From: a virus
Strand: one strand, 5' to 3'
IMG/VR virus record: IMGVR_UViG_3300021963_005223
Span: 17,273-81,272 of that record
Length of the DNA: 64,000 nt
The notes below the pieces were generated by a model. The model saw only the letters and a program-made list of their open reading frames with translations. It made no database searches and was not told the origin of the DNA. Shown here piece after piece: positions 20,969 through 29,213 of the stretch. Each line of letters starts with the position of its first letter. Within the stretch, counting starts at the first letter, position 1. The position numbers and the translations under genes were made by a program.

Positions 20969-23850
20969 TGGAGTTGTATACTGGTGTAGTTGAGAATAGA
21001 CAAGACCCACTAAAACTTGGTCGTTGTCAAGTTCGTGTGGTTGGTATCCACACAGATGATAAAACATTATTACCAACAGAAGATTTACCATGGGCATATC
21101 CGATGCAACCTGTTACATCTGCTGCTATTAGTGGATTGGGTTACTCACCTACAGGTCCAGTTCCTGGCACATGGGTTATTGTTATGTTCCGTGACTCAGA
21201 TCAACAACAGCCAATTATTTTAGGTACTGTTGGTGGTATACCTCAAACTAAAGCTGGCTCAAGAGCATCGGATGATTCTAATGATTCAATTCTACCAACT
21301 GAAGGTGGAATTTTAACAGACAGTAGTGGTAATCCTGTTACTGATAGCTCAGGACAACCAATTACAACTGGAACAGATGCAGCAAACAACTCTGCGCCAG
21401 TACCAGTAGCGTCAACTGCACCAGTTGTTACACCAAGTACAGACATTCCAACTACTCCTCCGCCAAAATCTGGTGCCGCAAATAAAGCGTCTGATGGTAT
21501 CAAAGCACTCATCGCTGCTTGTGACAAAGTTGGTTTGACTACAAAATATGCAAAGTGCGCATTACTTGGTATTGCTGGTGGTGAGTCAAAGTGGGTTCCA
21601 CAAAAAGAAGATTATCAATATAACCCAACAAGACTTAAACAAATTTTCTCTGGAGCTACGCCAGAAGTTATAGATCAATATTCATATGCAAGAAAGAAAG
21701 GTATGTCTCGTCAAGAGTTCTTTTCTTTCTTCTATGGTCCATCTTTCCGTGGAAAAAATTTCTTGGGAAATAAAAATAATGACGATGGTGGTAAATATTA
21801 TGGTCGTGGTTTTATTCAGTTGACTGGACGTGCAAATTATGAAAGATATCAAAAACTTGGATTAGCTGCTGGCTTAAATATTGACATTGTAAATAACCCA
21901 GATTCACTTGATGATGATTTAAATACTTCTGCTCTTATTGCTGCTCTTTACATTAAGGATAGAGTTAAGGGTTGGGAAAAACTGATGTATCAAGAAGGAT
22001 TCTTTGAAGCAGCGAAGACTTCAGTTGGTGTTAACTCTCCCGATATTGCATTAGTTAAAAAACAATACTATGAATATTTCTTGGGCGGACAAACTGGTCC
22101 AGAGCCAACTAATAAAGATGCAACTGCAGTTGAACCAAATTTAACACCTGCAGAAATAAAAGCTGCACCTCCAGAAAAACAAGAAGCATACAAAGAAGAT
22201 CGTTCTGGTAATGCTACTCAATATGGTTTCACAGATCCATCTGGTAAATATCCATTACGTGATCATATGAATGAGTCTGATACTAATAGACTTGCACGTG
22301 GTGTTATTGAAGGTACTTGTTTCCAATTTAAAGATTTAATGCGTCAGAGAGATGTGCCAACTGCAAAAGGTTTAAAGTGGTCACAACCTCTTTCACCATA
22401 TAATACCATTTATCCTTACAATAAGGTATTTGAATCTGAATCTGGTCACTTAATGGAATTTGATGATTCTCCTGCAGGTGAGCGTATTCATTTATATCAC
22501 CGCAAGGGAACATATCTTGAGATTGACCCAAATGGATCTCAATTAAATTTTATCGTTGGTGATAGTTATCAAATAGTATTGCGAAACAATAACCTTTATG
22601 TTAAAGGTTCGGGTAATATAACTGTCGGTGGCAATCTTCGTGTTTTGGTGCAAGGGGATGCTAATATTGAAGTGGAAGGTAACAGTAGTATTCTGATGAA
22701 AGGTGACGCAGAATTAGGTGTTGCTGGTAATCTAGACATGACTGTTGGTGAAGATTTCAATTTAAAAGTTAATGGCGATTATAATGTTATGGCAACAAAC
22801 ATTAGAAATTATGCAGAAGAAAAACACCAGACGTATGCGTCTTCCAATGTTGAAGTTAAATCTGATATGATTATTTTACAAAAGGCACAAGAAATTAACA
22901 TCAATTCAGATGGTGAGATGAATATTCTCTCAGGTGCAACAATGCATGTAGATTATTCAGAAGGACAATTTGGTAATGGTGCAGCTGGCGCAGAACCAGA
23001 TGCGGTAGAAGCAGTCGATTTAACTGCTCCAGAATTAATACAAGCAGTTGTTCCAAGTTTTGACAATTTACCACCACCAGAAAGATCTTTCGAAGATATT
23101 GCTAAATTTGAAACTCCTGATGAGTGGGAAACGCCAGCTGGACAGAAAGAAAAAGAAAAGCAGTATAACACTCCTGAATTTAAAGCACCTGAGAATAAAA
23201 TTCCAGAAGCACAGGAAGTTCCACCTCCTACTGCACCAAATACAGTTAAAGGTAAACCAGTTGATACTGCTCCAGTATATAACACAACTGAATATGGTCC
23301 ATCATTTAAACTTTCGAAGAATTTCACGATTGCTCAATTGGTTGAACCATCAGTTATCCTTAGAGATATTGCAGTTGGTGGTAGTGTAATAACTAAACAA
23401 GATATTGTTGCTAATCTTGTTGCTCTTGCAGAAAATGTTTGCGAACCATTATATTCAACTTATGGTCCAACCAGTGGCAAGTTCGCACCGCAATCTCCAA
23501 AAGGTGCTTGGTGCATTAACTCTTGCTTAAGAAATGGTACTGGAAGATCACAACATGATATTGGCCAAGCAATAGATTTGCGTTACAATCCTAAACGTTC
23601 TTTCGAAGAAATGTGGAAATTTGCTCTTGAGTTAGAAAAGACATTACCATATGATCAAATTATTCTTGAGTATAGAAGACCAGGAGCTAAGTTTAATCCA
23701 GGTCCAGGTTGGATGAATTGGATTCATATTTCTTATAATCCAAAAGGTTTACGTAAACAAAACTTTACTATGATTGATGACGTTTCAGTAAATGCACAAG
23801 GACAAGTGCAAGCTGGAAGTAGAGGACTATTCTTGTTTGGAACATCATAA
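20968..23850 (+). CDS. 5: gp5-like tail spike with GH19 and M15 peptidase domains
   Basis: 960 aa, much longer than T4 gp5 (575). Residues 1-90 are the OB-fold (LYTGVVENRQDPLKLGRCQVRV ... PGTWVIVMFRDSD). After a Thr/Pro linker (100-165), residues about 165-375 are a GH19 hydrolase (LLGIAGGESKWVPQ, YYGRGFIQLTGRANYERY). Residues about 475-690 are a triple-stranded beta-helix (GNITVGGNLRVLVQGDANIE, GDAELGVAGNLDMTVGEDF). After a second Pro/Glu linker, residues about 770-930 resemble M15 D,D-/L,D-peptidases: SQHDIGQAIDLRY (His, Asp) and WIHISY (His). It would pierce the outer membrane and cut both glycan and peptide. gp5 of T4 has only a lysozyme. Confidence 0.9.
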   Translation: MELYTGVVENRQDPLKLGRCQVRVVGIHTDDKTLLPTEDLPWAYPMQPVTSAAISGLGYSPTGPVPGTWVIVMFRDSDQQQPIILGTVGGIPQTKAGSRASDDSNDSILPTEGGILTDSSGNPVTDSSGQPITTGTDAANNSAPVPVASTAPVVTPSTDIPTTPPPKSGAANKASDGIKALIAACDKVGLTTKYAKCALLGIAGGESKWVPQKEDYQYNPTRLKQIFSGATPEVIDQYSYARKKGMSRQEFFSFFYGPSFRGKNFLGNKNNDDGGKYYGRGFIQLTGRANYERYQKLGLAAGLNIDIVNNPDSLDDDLNTSALIAALYIKDRVKGWEKLMYQEGFFEAAKTSVGVNSPDIALVKKQYYEYFLGGQTGPEPTNKDATAVEPNLTPAEIKAAPPEKQEAYKEDRSGNATQYGFTDPSGKYPLRDHMNESDTNRLARGVIEGTCFQFKDLMRQRDVPTAKGLKWSQPLSPYNTIYPYNKVFESESGHLMEFDDSPAGERIHLYHRKGTYLEIDPNGSQLNFIVGDSYQIVLRNNNLYVKGSGNITVGGNLRVLVQGDANIEVEGNSSILMKGDAELGVAGNLDMTVGEDFNLKVNGDYNVMATNIRNYAEEKHQTYASSNVEVKSDMIILQKAQEININSDGEMNILSGATMHVDYSEGQFGNGAAGAEPDAVEAVDLTAPELIQAVVPSFDNLPPPERSFEDIAKFETPDEWETPAGQKEKEKQYNTPEFKAPENKIPEAQEVPPPTAPNTVKGKPVDTAPVYNTTEYGPSFKLSKNFTIAQLVEPSVILRDIAVGGSVITKQDIVANLVALAENVCEPLYSTYGPTSGKFAPQSPKGAWCINSCLRNGTGRSQHDIGQAIDLRYNPKRSFEEMWKFALELEKTLPYDQIILEYRRPGAKFNPGPGWMNWIHISYNPKGLRKQNFTMIDDVSVNAQGQVQAGSRGLFLFGTS

Positions 23851-24365
23851 TGTGGGAACCTGTTAATGCTTTATTGGGTACTTATGCGGAGTTAGCTTCG
23901 TTCAGTCATACAATACAATATTATACAGAAACTGCAGGAGACCCAACTGCAACACCTCCAACTACTGGTGGTAGAACTTATTACTCAGTTAGAATTATAC
24001 CGCAAGAAATTAATCCAAATAGTGTGAGTATTTCTGGCGCAACTTTATCTGGGTTTTACAAAGGTATATTTAATGATGGTTTGACGACTAGAGACCGTAA
24101 AGGAAATATAACTACAATTACAACATTGGGTTCAAATGCCAGCGTCTGGGACGCAGTTAATAGATCCAATGTTCATGAAGTTATTGGGTTTGACCCAGAT
24201 ATGACTCGTAGTAGAACATTTTCTTATGTTGCACAAGCGTATGACCCATTAACCCCAAATACTATAATTGAGAGTCAGACATATAATGTTCTTTGTGAAG
24301 ATAAAAACTGGACTCCAGGAATGATGTCTTTAAAGGAATTGGTTTCATATGCCAGCAATAACTAG
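23850..24365 (+). CDS. Virion protein between gp5 and PAAR, 171 aa
   Basis: ATG 23850 overlaps gp5 by 1 nt and the end overlaps the PAAR gene by 17 nt. The sequence is beta-rich with Thr/Pro segments (DPTATPPTTGGRTYYSVRIIPQEINPNSVSIS), and C-terminal GMMSLKELVSYASNN. Position suggests a spike-associated structural protein or adaptor for PAAR; I cannot assign a family. Confidence 0.75.
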   Translation: MWEPVNALLGTYAELASFSHTIQYYTETAGDPTATPPTTGGRTYYSVRIIPQEINPNSVSISGATLSGFYKGIFNDGLTTRDRKGNITTITTLGSNASVWDAVNRSNVHEVIGFDPDMTRSRTFSYVAQAYDPLTPNTIIESQTYNVLCEDKNWTPGMMSLKELVSYASNN

Positions 24366-24651
24366 AATTGGAGATAAGTCAACAGGACATGGGTGTTTTC
24401 CACCAACTGTTATGATAACCACACCTGTAGCAAAAACCTATTTTAATGGGAAATTTCCAGGTGTTGTGAGTCCAAACTGTAAATGGGCAGCTCATACTTG
24501 TGGAAGACAAACTCATAACTCAGATCAAAGGTATCCAACCTCTGGTGCAAGTAAAACGTATATTGAAGGTAATAAAGTAGCAAGAATAGCCGACCCAATC
24601 GCCTGTGGTGATGCAATTGGTCAAGGATCTTCGAATTCTTTTGTAGAATAG
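24349..24651 (+). CDS. PAAR spike-tip protein
   Basis: 100 aa. PAITRIGDKSTGHGCFPP at the start, CKWAAHTCGRQTH in the middle and VARIADPIACGDAIGQGSSN at the end form the PAAR cone, with His and Cys residues likely holding a metal ion at the tip. PAAR proteins (gp5.4 in T4) sharpen the gp5 spike. The ATG at 24349 lies 17 nt inside the previous gene. Confidence 0.92.
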   Translation: MPAITRIGDKSTGHGCFPPTVMITTPVAKTYFNGKFPGVVSPNCKWAAHTCGRQTHNSDQRYPTSGASKTYIEGNKVARIADPIACGDAIGQGSSNSFVE

Positions 24652-24653
24652 GA

Positions 24654-24660
24654 CTAAATA
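24654..24660 (+). promoter_or_regulatory. CTAAATA box 5 nt before the gp25 start
   Basis: CTAAATA-attag-ATG in the 14-bp gap between PAAR and gp25. Initiation at the usual distance would make a leaderless gp25 mRNA. Confidence 0.5.
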
Positions 24661-24665
24661 ATTAG

Positions 24666-25058
24666 ATGGCACGCAATACAAGAAACTTTTCGGATTTAGA
24701 CTTAAATTTCACTGCTCATCCAGTGACGAAAGATATCGTCCTGAGATATGATGAAAATGCTATAAAAACCAGTCTAAAAAACCTAATCTTAACATCAAAT
24801 TTTGAGAGACCTTTCCATAGTGAAATAGGATCTCCAATTAAGCGTTTGTTGTTCGAACCAGCCACACCAATGTTGGCTGTTGTTATGAAACGTGCAATCG
24901 TAGATACTGTTAATAATTTTGAGCCACGTGTTCAATTATTAAATGTTGATGTTGATGTATCAATAGATAGTAACGCTATTAGAGTTACGATAGAATTTAA
25001 AATAGTAAATACCGAAAGACCTTTAACTCTTGACCTCGTATTAGAGAGAACCCGATAA
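24666..25058 (+). CDS. 25: gp25-like baseplate wedge protein
   Basis: 130 aa (T4 132). NFSDLDLNFTAHPVTKDIVLRYDENAIKTSLKNLILTSNFERPFHSEIGSPIKRLLFEP is the GPW/gp25 family signature, including the ERPF motif shared with type VI TssE. It forms a core wedge component that starts sheath assembly. The AGATGG at its start lacks a good ribosome site, as expected if leaderless. Overlaps gp6 by 1 nt. Confidence 0.93.
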   Translation: MARNTRNFSDLDLNFTAHPVTKDIVLRYDENAIKTSLKNLILTSNFERPFHSEIGSPIKRLLFEPATPMLAVVMKRAIVDTVNNFEPRVQLLNVDVDVSIDSNAIRVTIEFKIVNTERPLTLDLVLERTR

Positions 25059-26908
25059 TGGCAAATAAAAAGATAAACGTAACAGAGTTAGATTTTGATG
25101 CGATAAAATCTAACCTTAAGAATTTCCTAAAAGGACAAGAACAATTTCAAGATTATGATTTTGAGGGTTCTGGTCTTTCAATTCTTTTAGATGTTCTGGC
25201 TTATAACACACATTATAATGCTCTTTATAATAACTTAACAATTAATGAGATGTTTTTGGATTCAGCCAGCAAAAGAAACAGCGTTGTTTCTTTGGCAAAA
25301 ATGCTCGGTTACGTTCCACGTTCTTGCTCTTGCGCAACTTCCACAGTTCGTTTAACTGTAAATAGTGGAATTGCTGGACCAAGTGCTTTAACCCTACCAG
25401 CTTATAGCACGTTTTTAACTTCTGTTGATGGAGTCCAGTATACATTCTATACAACTTCTTCTTATACAATTACTGGTACAGGAACATCTTATACATTCGA
25501 TAATATTAAAATTGTTGAAGGAACTCCACTTAATTTCATTTGGGAATACTCCAACGCAAACAATTATATTATTCCAAACGCAAACATAGATCTATCAACA
25601 TTAAAAGTTAAAGTTCAAGAATCAGCTAATTCTGATTTTTATGAAACTTTCACAAACTCATCTTCGATCACTACAGCCGATGCAACAACTAAAGTTTATT
25701 TTGTGAAAGAGATTGATGATGGATTATATCAATTAACTTTTGGCGATGGTGTTATTGGTAGAGAATTGTCTGCTGGCAATATTATTCATATTGAATATAT
25801 GGCATCTTCATTGGCTGCACCAAATGGAGCAAGATTGTTCCAATACACTGGACAAACATTAATATCTAATGCATCAAACGTAGTAACATGTTTGGCACCT
25901 GCTTCTGGTGGTTCTGTAGCAGAAGATATTGAAAGAATTCGTTTTAATGCACCAAGAACTTATGCATCACAAAATCGTTGTGTAACACCAGACGATTATA
26001 AAGCATTAATTTATTCCGCACTACCATCAGCTAAAGCAGTTTCTGTTTGGGGTGGTGAAGACAATAATCCTCCAGTTTATGGAAAAATTTTCGTTTGTGT
26101 TAAACCTGTTGACTCATCTAAATTAACACAACTTCAAAAGTCTGAGTTGGTTAATACAATACTACAAAGTAAAAACGTAGTTTCTGTTATCCCAGAAATA
26201 GTAGACCCAGAATATTTAAATATATCACTTAATGTTGATGTAAAATATAACCCAAGAGAGACTACTAGATCTGCTCCAGAAATTCAAACTATTGTAACTA
26301 ATACAATTTTTGATTATGATGATAATGAGTTAGAAAGTTTTGATGGTGTATTCCGTTTCTCAAAATTATCTGCAGCCATTGATGCTTCAGAAAAATCAAT
26401 TACAAACAATACAATGACTGTATTGTTAAGAAGAAATATTGCACCTCGTTATAATGTTTCTGCGCAGTATCTATTGAATATTATTAATCCAATATATTAC
26501 TCAGAAGCTCCTGGTGGTTCATTGGGTACAACAGGATTTTATATTTACGGTAGTGATGATATTCACTATCTCGATGATAATGGATCCAACATTCGCTTAT
26601 TTAAATATGGATCCAATGCTCAAAAGTTTATTGTTAATGAACAAATTGGAACTATTGATCACGCTAAGGGTATTTTAGATATTCGCAATTTACATATTGT
26701 AGCGTTGGCAGATATTGATTGGGAAATTACACTTAAACCAAAATCAAATGACGTAGTTTCTGCATTAACGCAAATTGCTAAAATAGCCAGAGATCATTTA
26801 TACGTAACTGCAACACCAGATCAAACTGCTATTGGAGATCTACGTGCTGGATTTAATTATACATTTAGCTCCTCAAATGCAACAGTTACAGGCGATAGAG
26901 TAATTTAA
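25058..26908 (+). CDS. 6: gp6-like baseplate wedge protein
   Basis: 616 aa (T4 gp6 660). FDAIKSNLKNFLKGQEQFQDYDFEGSGLSILLDVLAYNTHYNALYNN and MFLDSASKRNSVVSLAKMLGYVPRS are unmistakable gp6 (baseplate J-like) features, and RCVTPDDYKALIYSALPSAKAVSVWGGEDNNP marks the second conserved block. gp6 dimers form the inner baseplate ring. It sits between gp25 and the gp7-position gene with no spacing. Confidence 0.95.
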   Translation: MANKKINVTELDFDAIKSNLKNFLKGQEQFQDYDFEGSGLSILLDVLAYNTHYNALYNNLTINEMFLDSASKRNSVVSLAKMLGYVPRSCSCATSTVRLTVNSGIAGPSALTLPAYSTFLTSVDGVQYTFYTTSSYTITGTGTSYTFDNIKIVEGTPLNFIWEYSNANNYIIPNANIDLSTLKVKVQESANSDFYETFTNSSSITTADATTKVYFVKEIDDGLYQLTFGDGVIGRELSAGNIIHIEYMASSLAAPNGARLFQYTGQTLISNASNVVTCLAPASGGSVAEDIERIRFNAPRTYASQNRCVTPDDYKALIYSALPSAKAVSVWGGEDNNPPVYGKIFVCVKPVDSSKLTQLQKSELVNTILQSKNVVSVIPEIVDPEYLNISLNVDVKYNPRETTRSAPEIQTIVTNTIFDYDDNELESFDGVFRFSKLSAAIDASEKSITNNTMTVLLRRNIAPRYNVSAQYLLNIINPIYYSEAPGGSLGTTGFYIYGSDDIHYLDDNGSNIRLFKYGSNAQKFIVNEQIGTIDHAKGILDIRNLHIVALADIDWEITLKPKSNDVVSALTQIAKIARDHLYVTATPDQTAIGDLRAGFNYTFSSSNATVTGDRVI

Positions 26909-28735
26909 ATGACAACCGAATTAAGAAGAAGTAAGTTATCTTCATTAATTTCAGGACAACTCCCAGAGTTTGTCCGTGAAGATCATCAAACTTTCGTCGC
27001 ATTCTTAAAAGCATATTACACTTATCTGGATAATACTTCTCCAGATATTAAAGACTTAAGAGATTTAGACAAAACATTAAATTCTTTTATAGACCATTTT
27101 AGGAATGAGGTTGGTTTAAATTTACCAACACAGATTAATGCAAATCCTAGATTTTTATTACAACATATTAAAGATCAATACTTAGCTAAAGGTTCTGAGT
27201 CATCCTATAAGTTATTATTCAGACTTTTGTTTGATAAAGAAGTTTCTATTGATTATCCATCTAAACAAATATTTCGTGTTTCAGATGGTAAATGGAATCA
27301 AGACGTTTCTATTATTGCAAAAGTTACTTCAGGTCATCCAGATCAAGTTGTTGGAAAACTTATTGATGTTATTACACCAACCAAAATTATTCGTGTTCAA
27401 ATTGATAGAAGACAATATATTGAGATTGAAGTTGAACGTGTAGTACAAATTGCAGATGATATCTATGAATTTTACGTAGACCGAAGATTTTTCGGTGATG
27501 TTGGAATCGGCGATAGATTACGTTATAAAACTGGAGATATCTATTTTACCGCAGATATTCTTGCCACTACATCTAAATTAAAAGTATTAGTACCAGGAAC
27601 TGGTTTCAAAATAGGGCAGCTTTACCCGATTAGAAATAGTAAGGGTACTGGTTCTATTATGAAGATAACTAGAACTAATACGGAAGGTGGAATTTTAGAC
27701 GCAGAGTTTATTAAGTTCGGTACTGGCTATACAACAGATTTTACATCAACCATTTATGCTGACTTAGGACAGTCAGCAGCTGGAACTGGTGGAAGTTCTT
27801 TGCAGATAATCGGTGGTAATATTAGTATTACTGAAGCTACCGATGGATTCACTGAATCTGGATCAATCAATAAATCAGATTATGCTGTAGCCAATGCTAT
27901 CGATGGAACTTATGCTGGTGACATTCTACGTGAATTTGGATCTGCTGGTGGAGGAAATGAATTTTCTAGCCCTTACGATCCTGCAGTTATTAAAGTTACT
28001 CTTGGTGCATTGGCAAAATACCCAGGATACTATATTACCAACGATAGTTTCTTGAATGATGCAATTTTTATTCAAGACAGTCGCTTTTACCAACCATTTT
28101 CTTATGTTTTAAAGATAGATGAAAGTTTAGATTCATACAAATCTATCGTTAAAACATTACTGCACCCTGCAGGTATGGCTGTATTTGGTGAATATGAAAT
28201 TAAAAACGAGTTTGACATCGCCCTCACTCTTGAGGCGATGATTAAAAATCTATCAGTAACTATTCAAGATACTCAAAATATTGTAGATTTAGCTCCTAAT
28301 GTATTTTTAACCAAAGGGTTTACTGACGACTCGGTTTCTATTTCTGATCCTACAGTTTCTTTATTGACATGGAAACCTCTGGAAGATACACTGTCAGCAC
28401 CAACAGATAGTCAGACTTTGTTATTCGGAAAAGGTTTAACCGATACGCAATTTTTATCTGATAGTACAACCAATGACATTGGTAAATCGTTATTAGATTT
28501 GCCAATACTTATCGACTCTGCACCTACCTTTGCTATAACCAAAGGACTTATAGATACACCAGTAATAACTGAACTACCTTACTTTTCGGTGACTAAATAT
28601 ATTAATAACACTGGTTCTGGAGATGATATAACAACGCCAGTTGATTCTGGTGGTTTTATGATTTTAAACCCATATGCTGAAGCTGGTTGGTTTTTAGAAC
28701 AGTATGTTGGAATCCCAATTAACTTCTCAGGCTAA
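26909..28735 (+). CDS. Baseplate wedge protein in gp7 position, 608 aa
   Basis: ATG 26909 immediately follows gp6. LSSLISGQLPEFVREDHQTFVAFLKAYYTYLD then FLLQHIKDQYLAKGSESSYKLLFRLLFDKEVSIDYPSKQIFRVSDG is the pattern of the large gp7-like wedge proteins of marine T4-like phages, which are shorter than T4 gp7 (1032 aa). The last third contains four repeats of about 25-30 residues of the type 'LLTKGFTDDSVSISDP / LLFGKGLTDTQFLSD / FAITKGLIDTPVITE', probably beta-hairpins. A baseplate periphery location is inferred from gene order. Confidence 0.7.
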   Translation: MTTELRRSKLSSLISGQLPEFVREDHQTFVAFLKAYYTYLDNTSPDIKDLRDLDKTLNSFIDHFRNEVGLNLPTQINANPRFLLQHIKDQYLAKGSESSYKLLFRLLFDKEVSIDYPSKQIFRVSDGKWNQDVSIIAKVTSGHPDQVVGKLIDVITPTKIIRVQIDRRQYIEIEVERVVQIADDIYEFYVDRRFFGDVGIGDRLRYKTGDIYFTADILATTSKLKVLVPGTGFKIGQLYPIRNSKGTGSIMKITRTNTEGGILDAEFIKFGTGYTTDFTSTIYADLGQSAAGTGGSSLQIIGGNISITEATDGFTESGSINKSDYAVANAIDGTYAGDILREFGSAGGGNEFSSPYDPAVIKVTLGALAKYPGYYITNDSFLNDAIFIQDSRFYQPFSYVLKIDESLDSYKSIVKTLLHPAGMAVFGEYEIKNEFDIALTLEAMIKNLSVTIQDTQNIVDLAPNVFLTKGFTDDSVSISDPTVSLLTWKPLEDTLSAPTDSQTLLFGKGLTDTQFLSDSTTNDIGKSLLDLPILIDSAPTFAITKGLIDTPVITELPYFSVTKYINNTGSGDDITTPVDSGGFMILNPYAEAGWFLEQYVGIPINFSG

Positions 28736-28756
28736 TAAATTTTATAGGAGATACAA

Positions 28757-29200
28757 ATGGACTTAAATGAAAATCTAAAAATGAAGGGTGAACTTACTAT
28801 CGTTCACAAAAATGCTGAAGGACAAATTAAAGATGTAATTAGCATTCCTAACTTGGTAGTTACAGCTGGTAAACAATACATTGCTTCACGCATGGTTGGT
28901 GCTTCTGCTACTGTTATGACTCACATGGCTATCGGTACTGGTACTACAACTCCAGCAGTTGGAGATAGTACATTAGGAACTGAAGCTGGACGTGTTTCTT
29001 TAGCATCTTTTTCCGCTAGTGGAACAAGCGTAACTGCAACTGCAACTTTCCCAGCAGGTACTGGTACTGGTGCTATTACTGAAGCAGGTATTTTAAATGC
29101 AGCTTCTGCTGGTACTATGCTTTGCCGTACTACATTCCCAGTTGTAAACAAAGCAGCTGGTGATAGCATTGCTATTACTTGGGTTATTACTGTAAGCTAA
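28757..29200 (+). CDS. Virion structural protein, 147 aa
   Basis: ATG 28757 follows AGGAGATACAA. Beta-rich, Ala/Thr/Gly-rich protein: [38 protein letters not shown] then [12 protein letters not shown] and [22 protein letters not shown]. This form, '[12 protein letters not shown]', is seen in many structural proteins of tail fibres and baseplates. It could decorate or join fibre bases. No T4 equivalent is recognised. Confidence 0.75.
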   Translation: MDLNENLKMKGELTIVHKNAEGQIKDVISIPNLVVTAGKQYIASRMVGASATVMTHMAIGTGTTTPAVGDSTLGTEAGRVSLASFSASGTSVTATATFPAGTGTGAITEAGILNAASAGTMLCRTTFPVVNKAAGDSIAITWVITVS

Positions 29201-29213
29201 TAAAACTAAAACC

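Noticed and set aside
28300-28730. Repeats 'KGFTDD / KGLTDT / KGLIDT' at the end of the 26909 gene as a separate gene
   Set aside because: They are in frame with the gp7-position gene, with no internal start site needed; treated as part of that protein.
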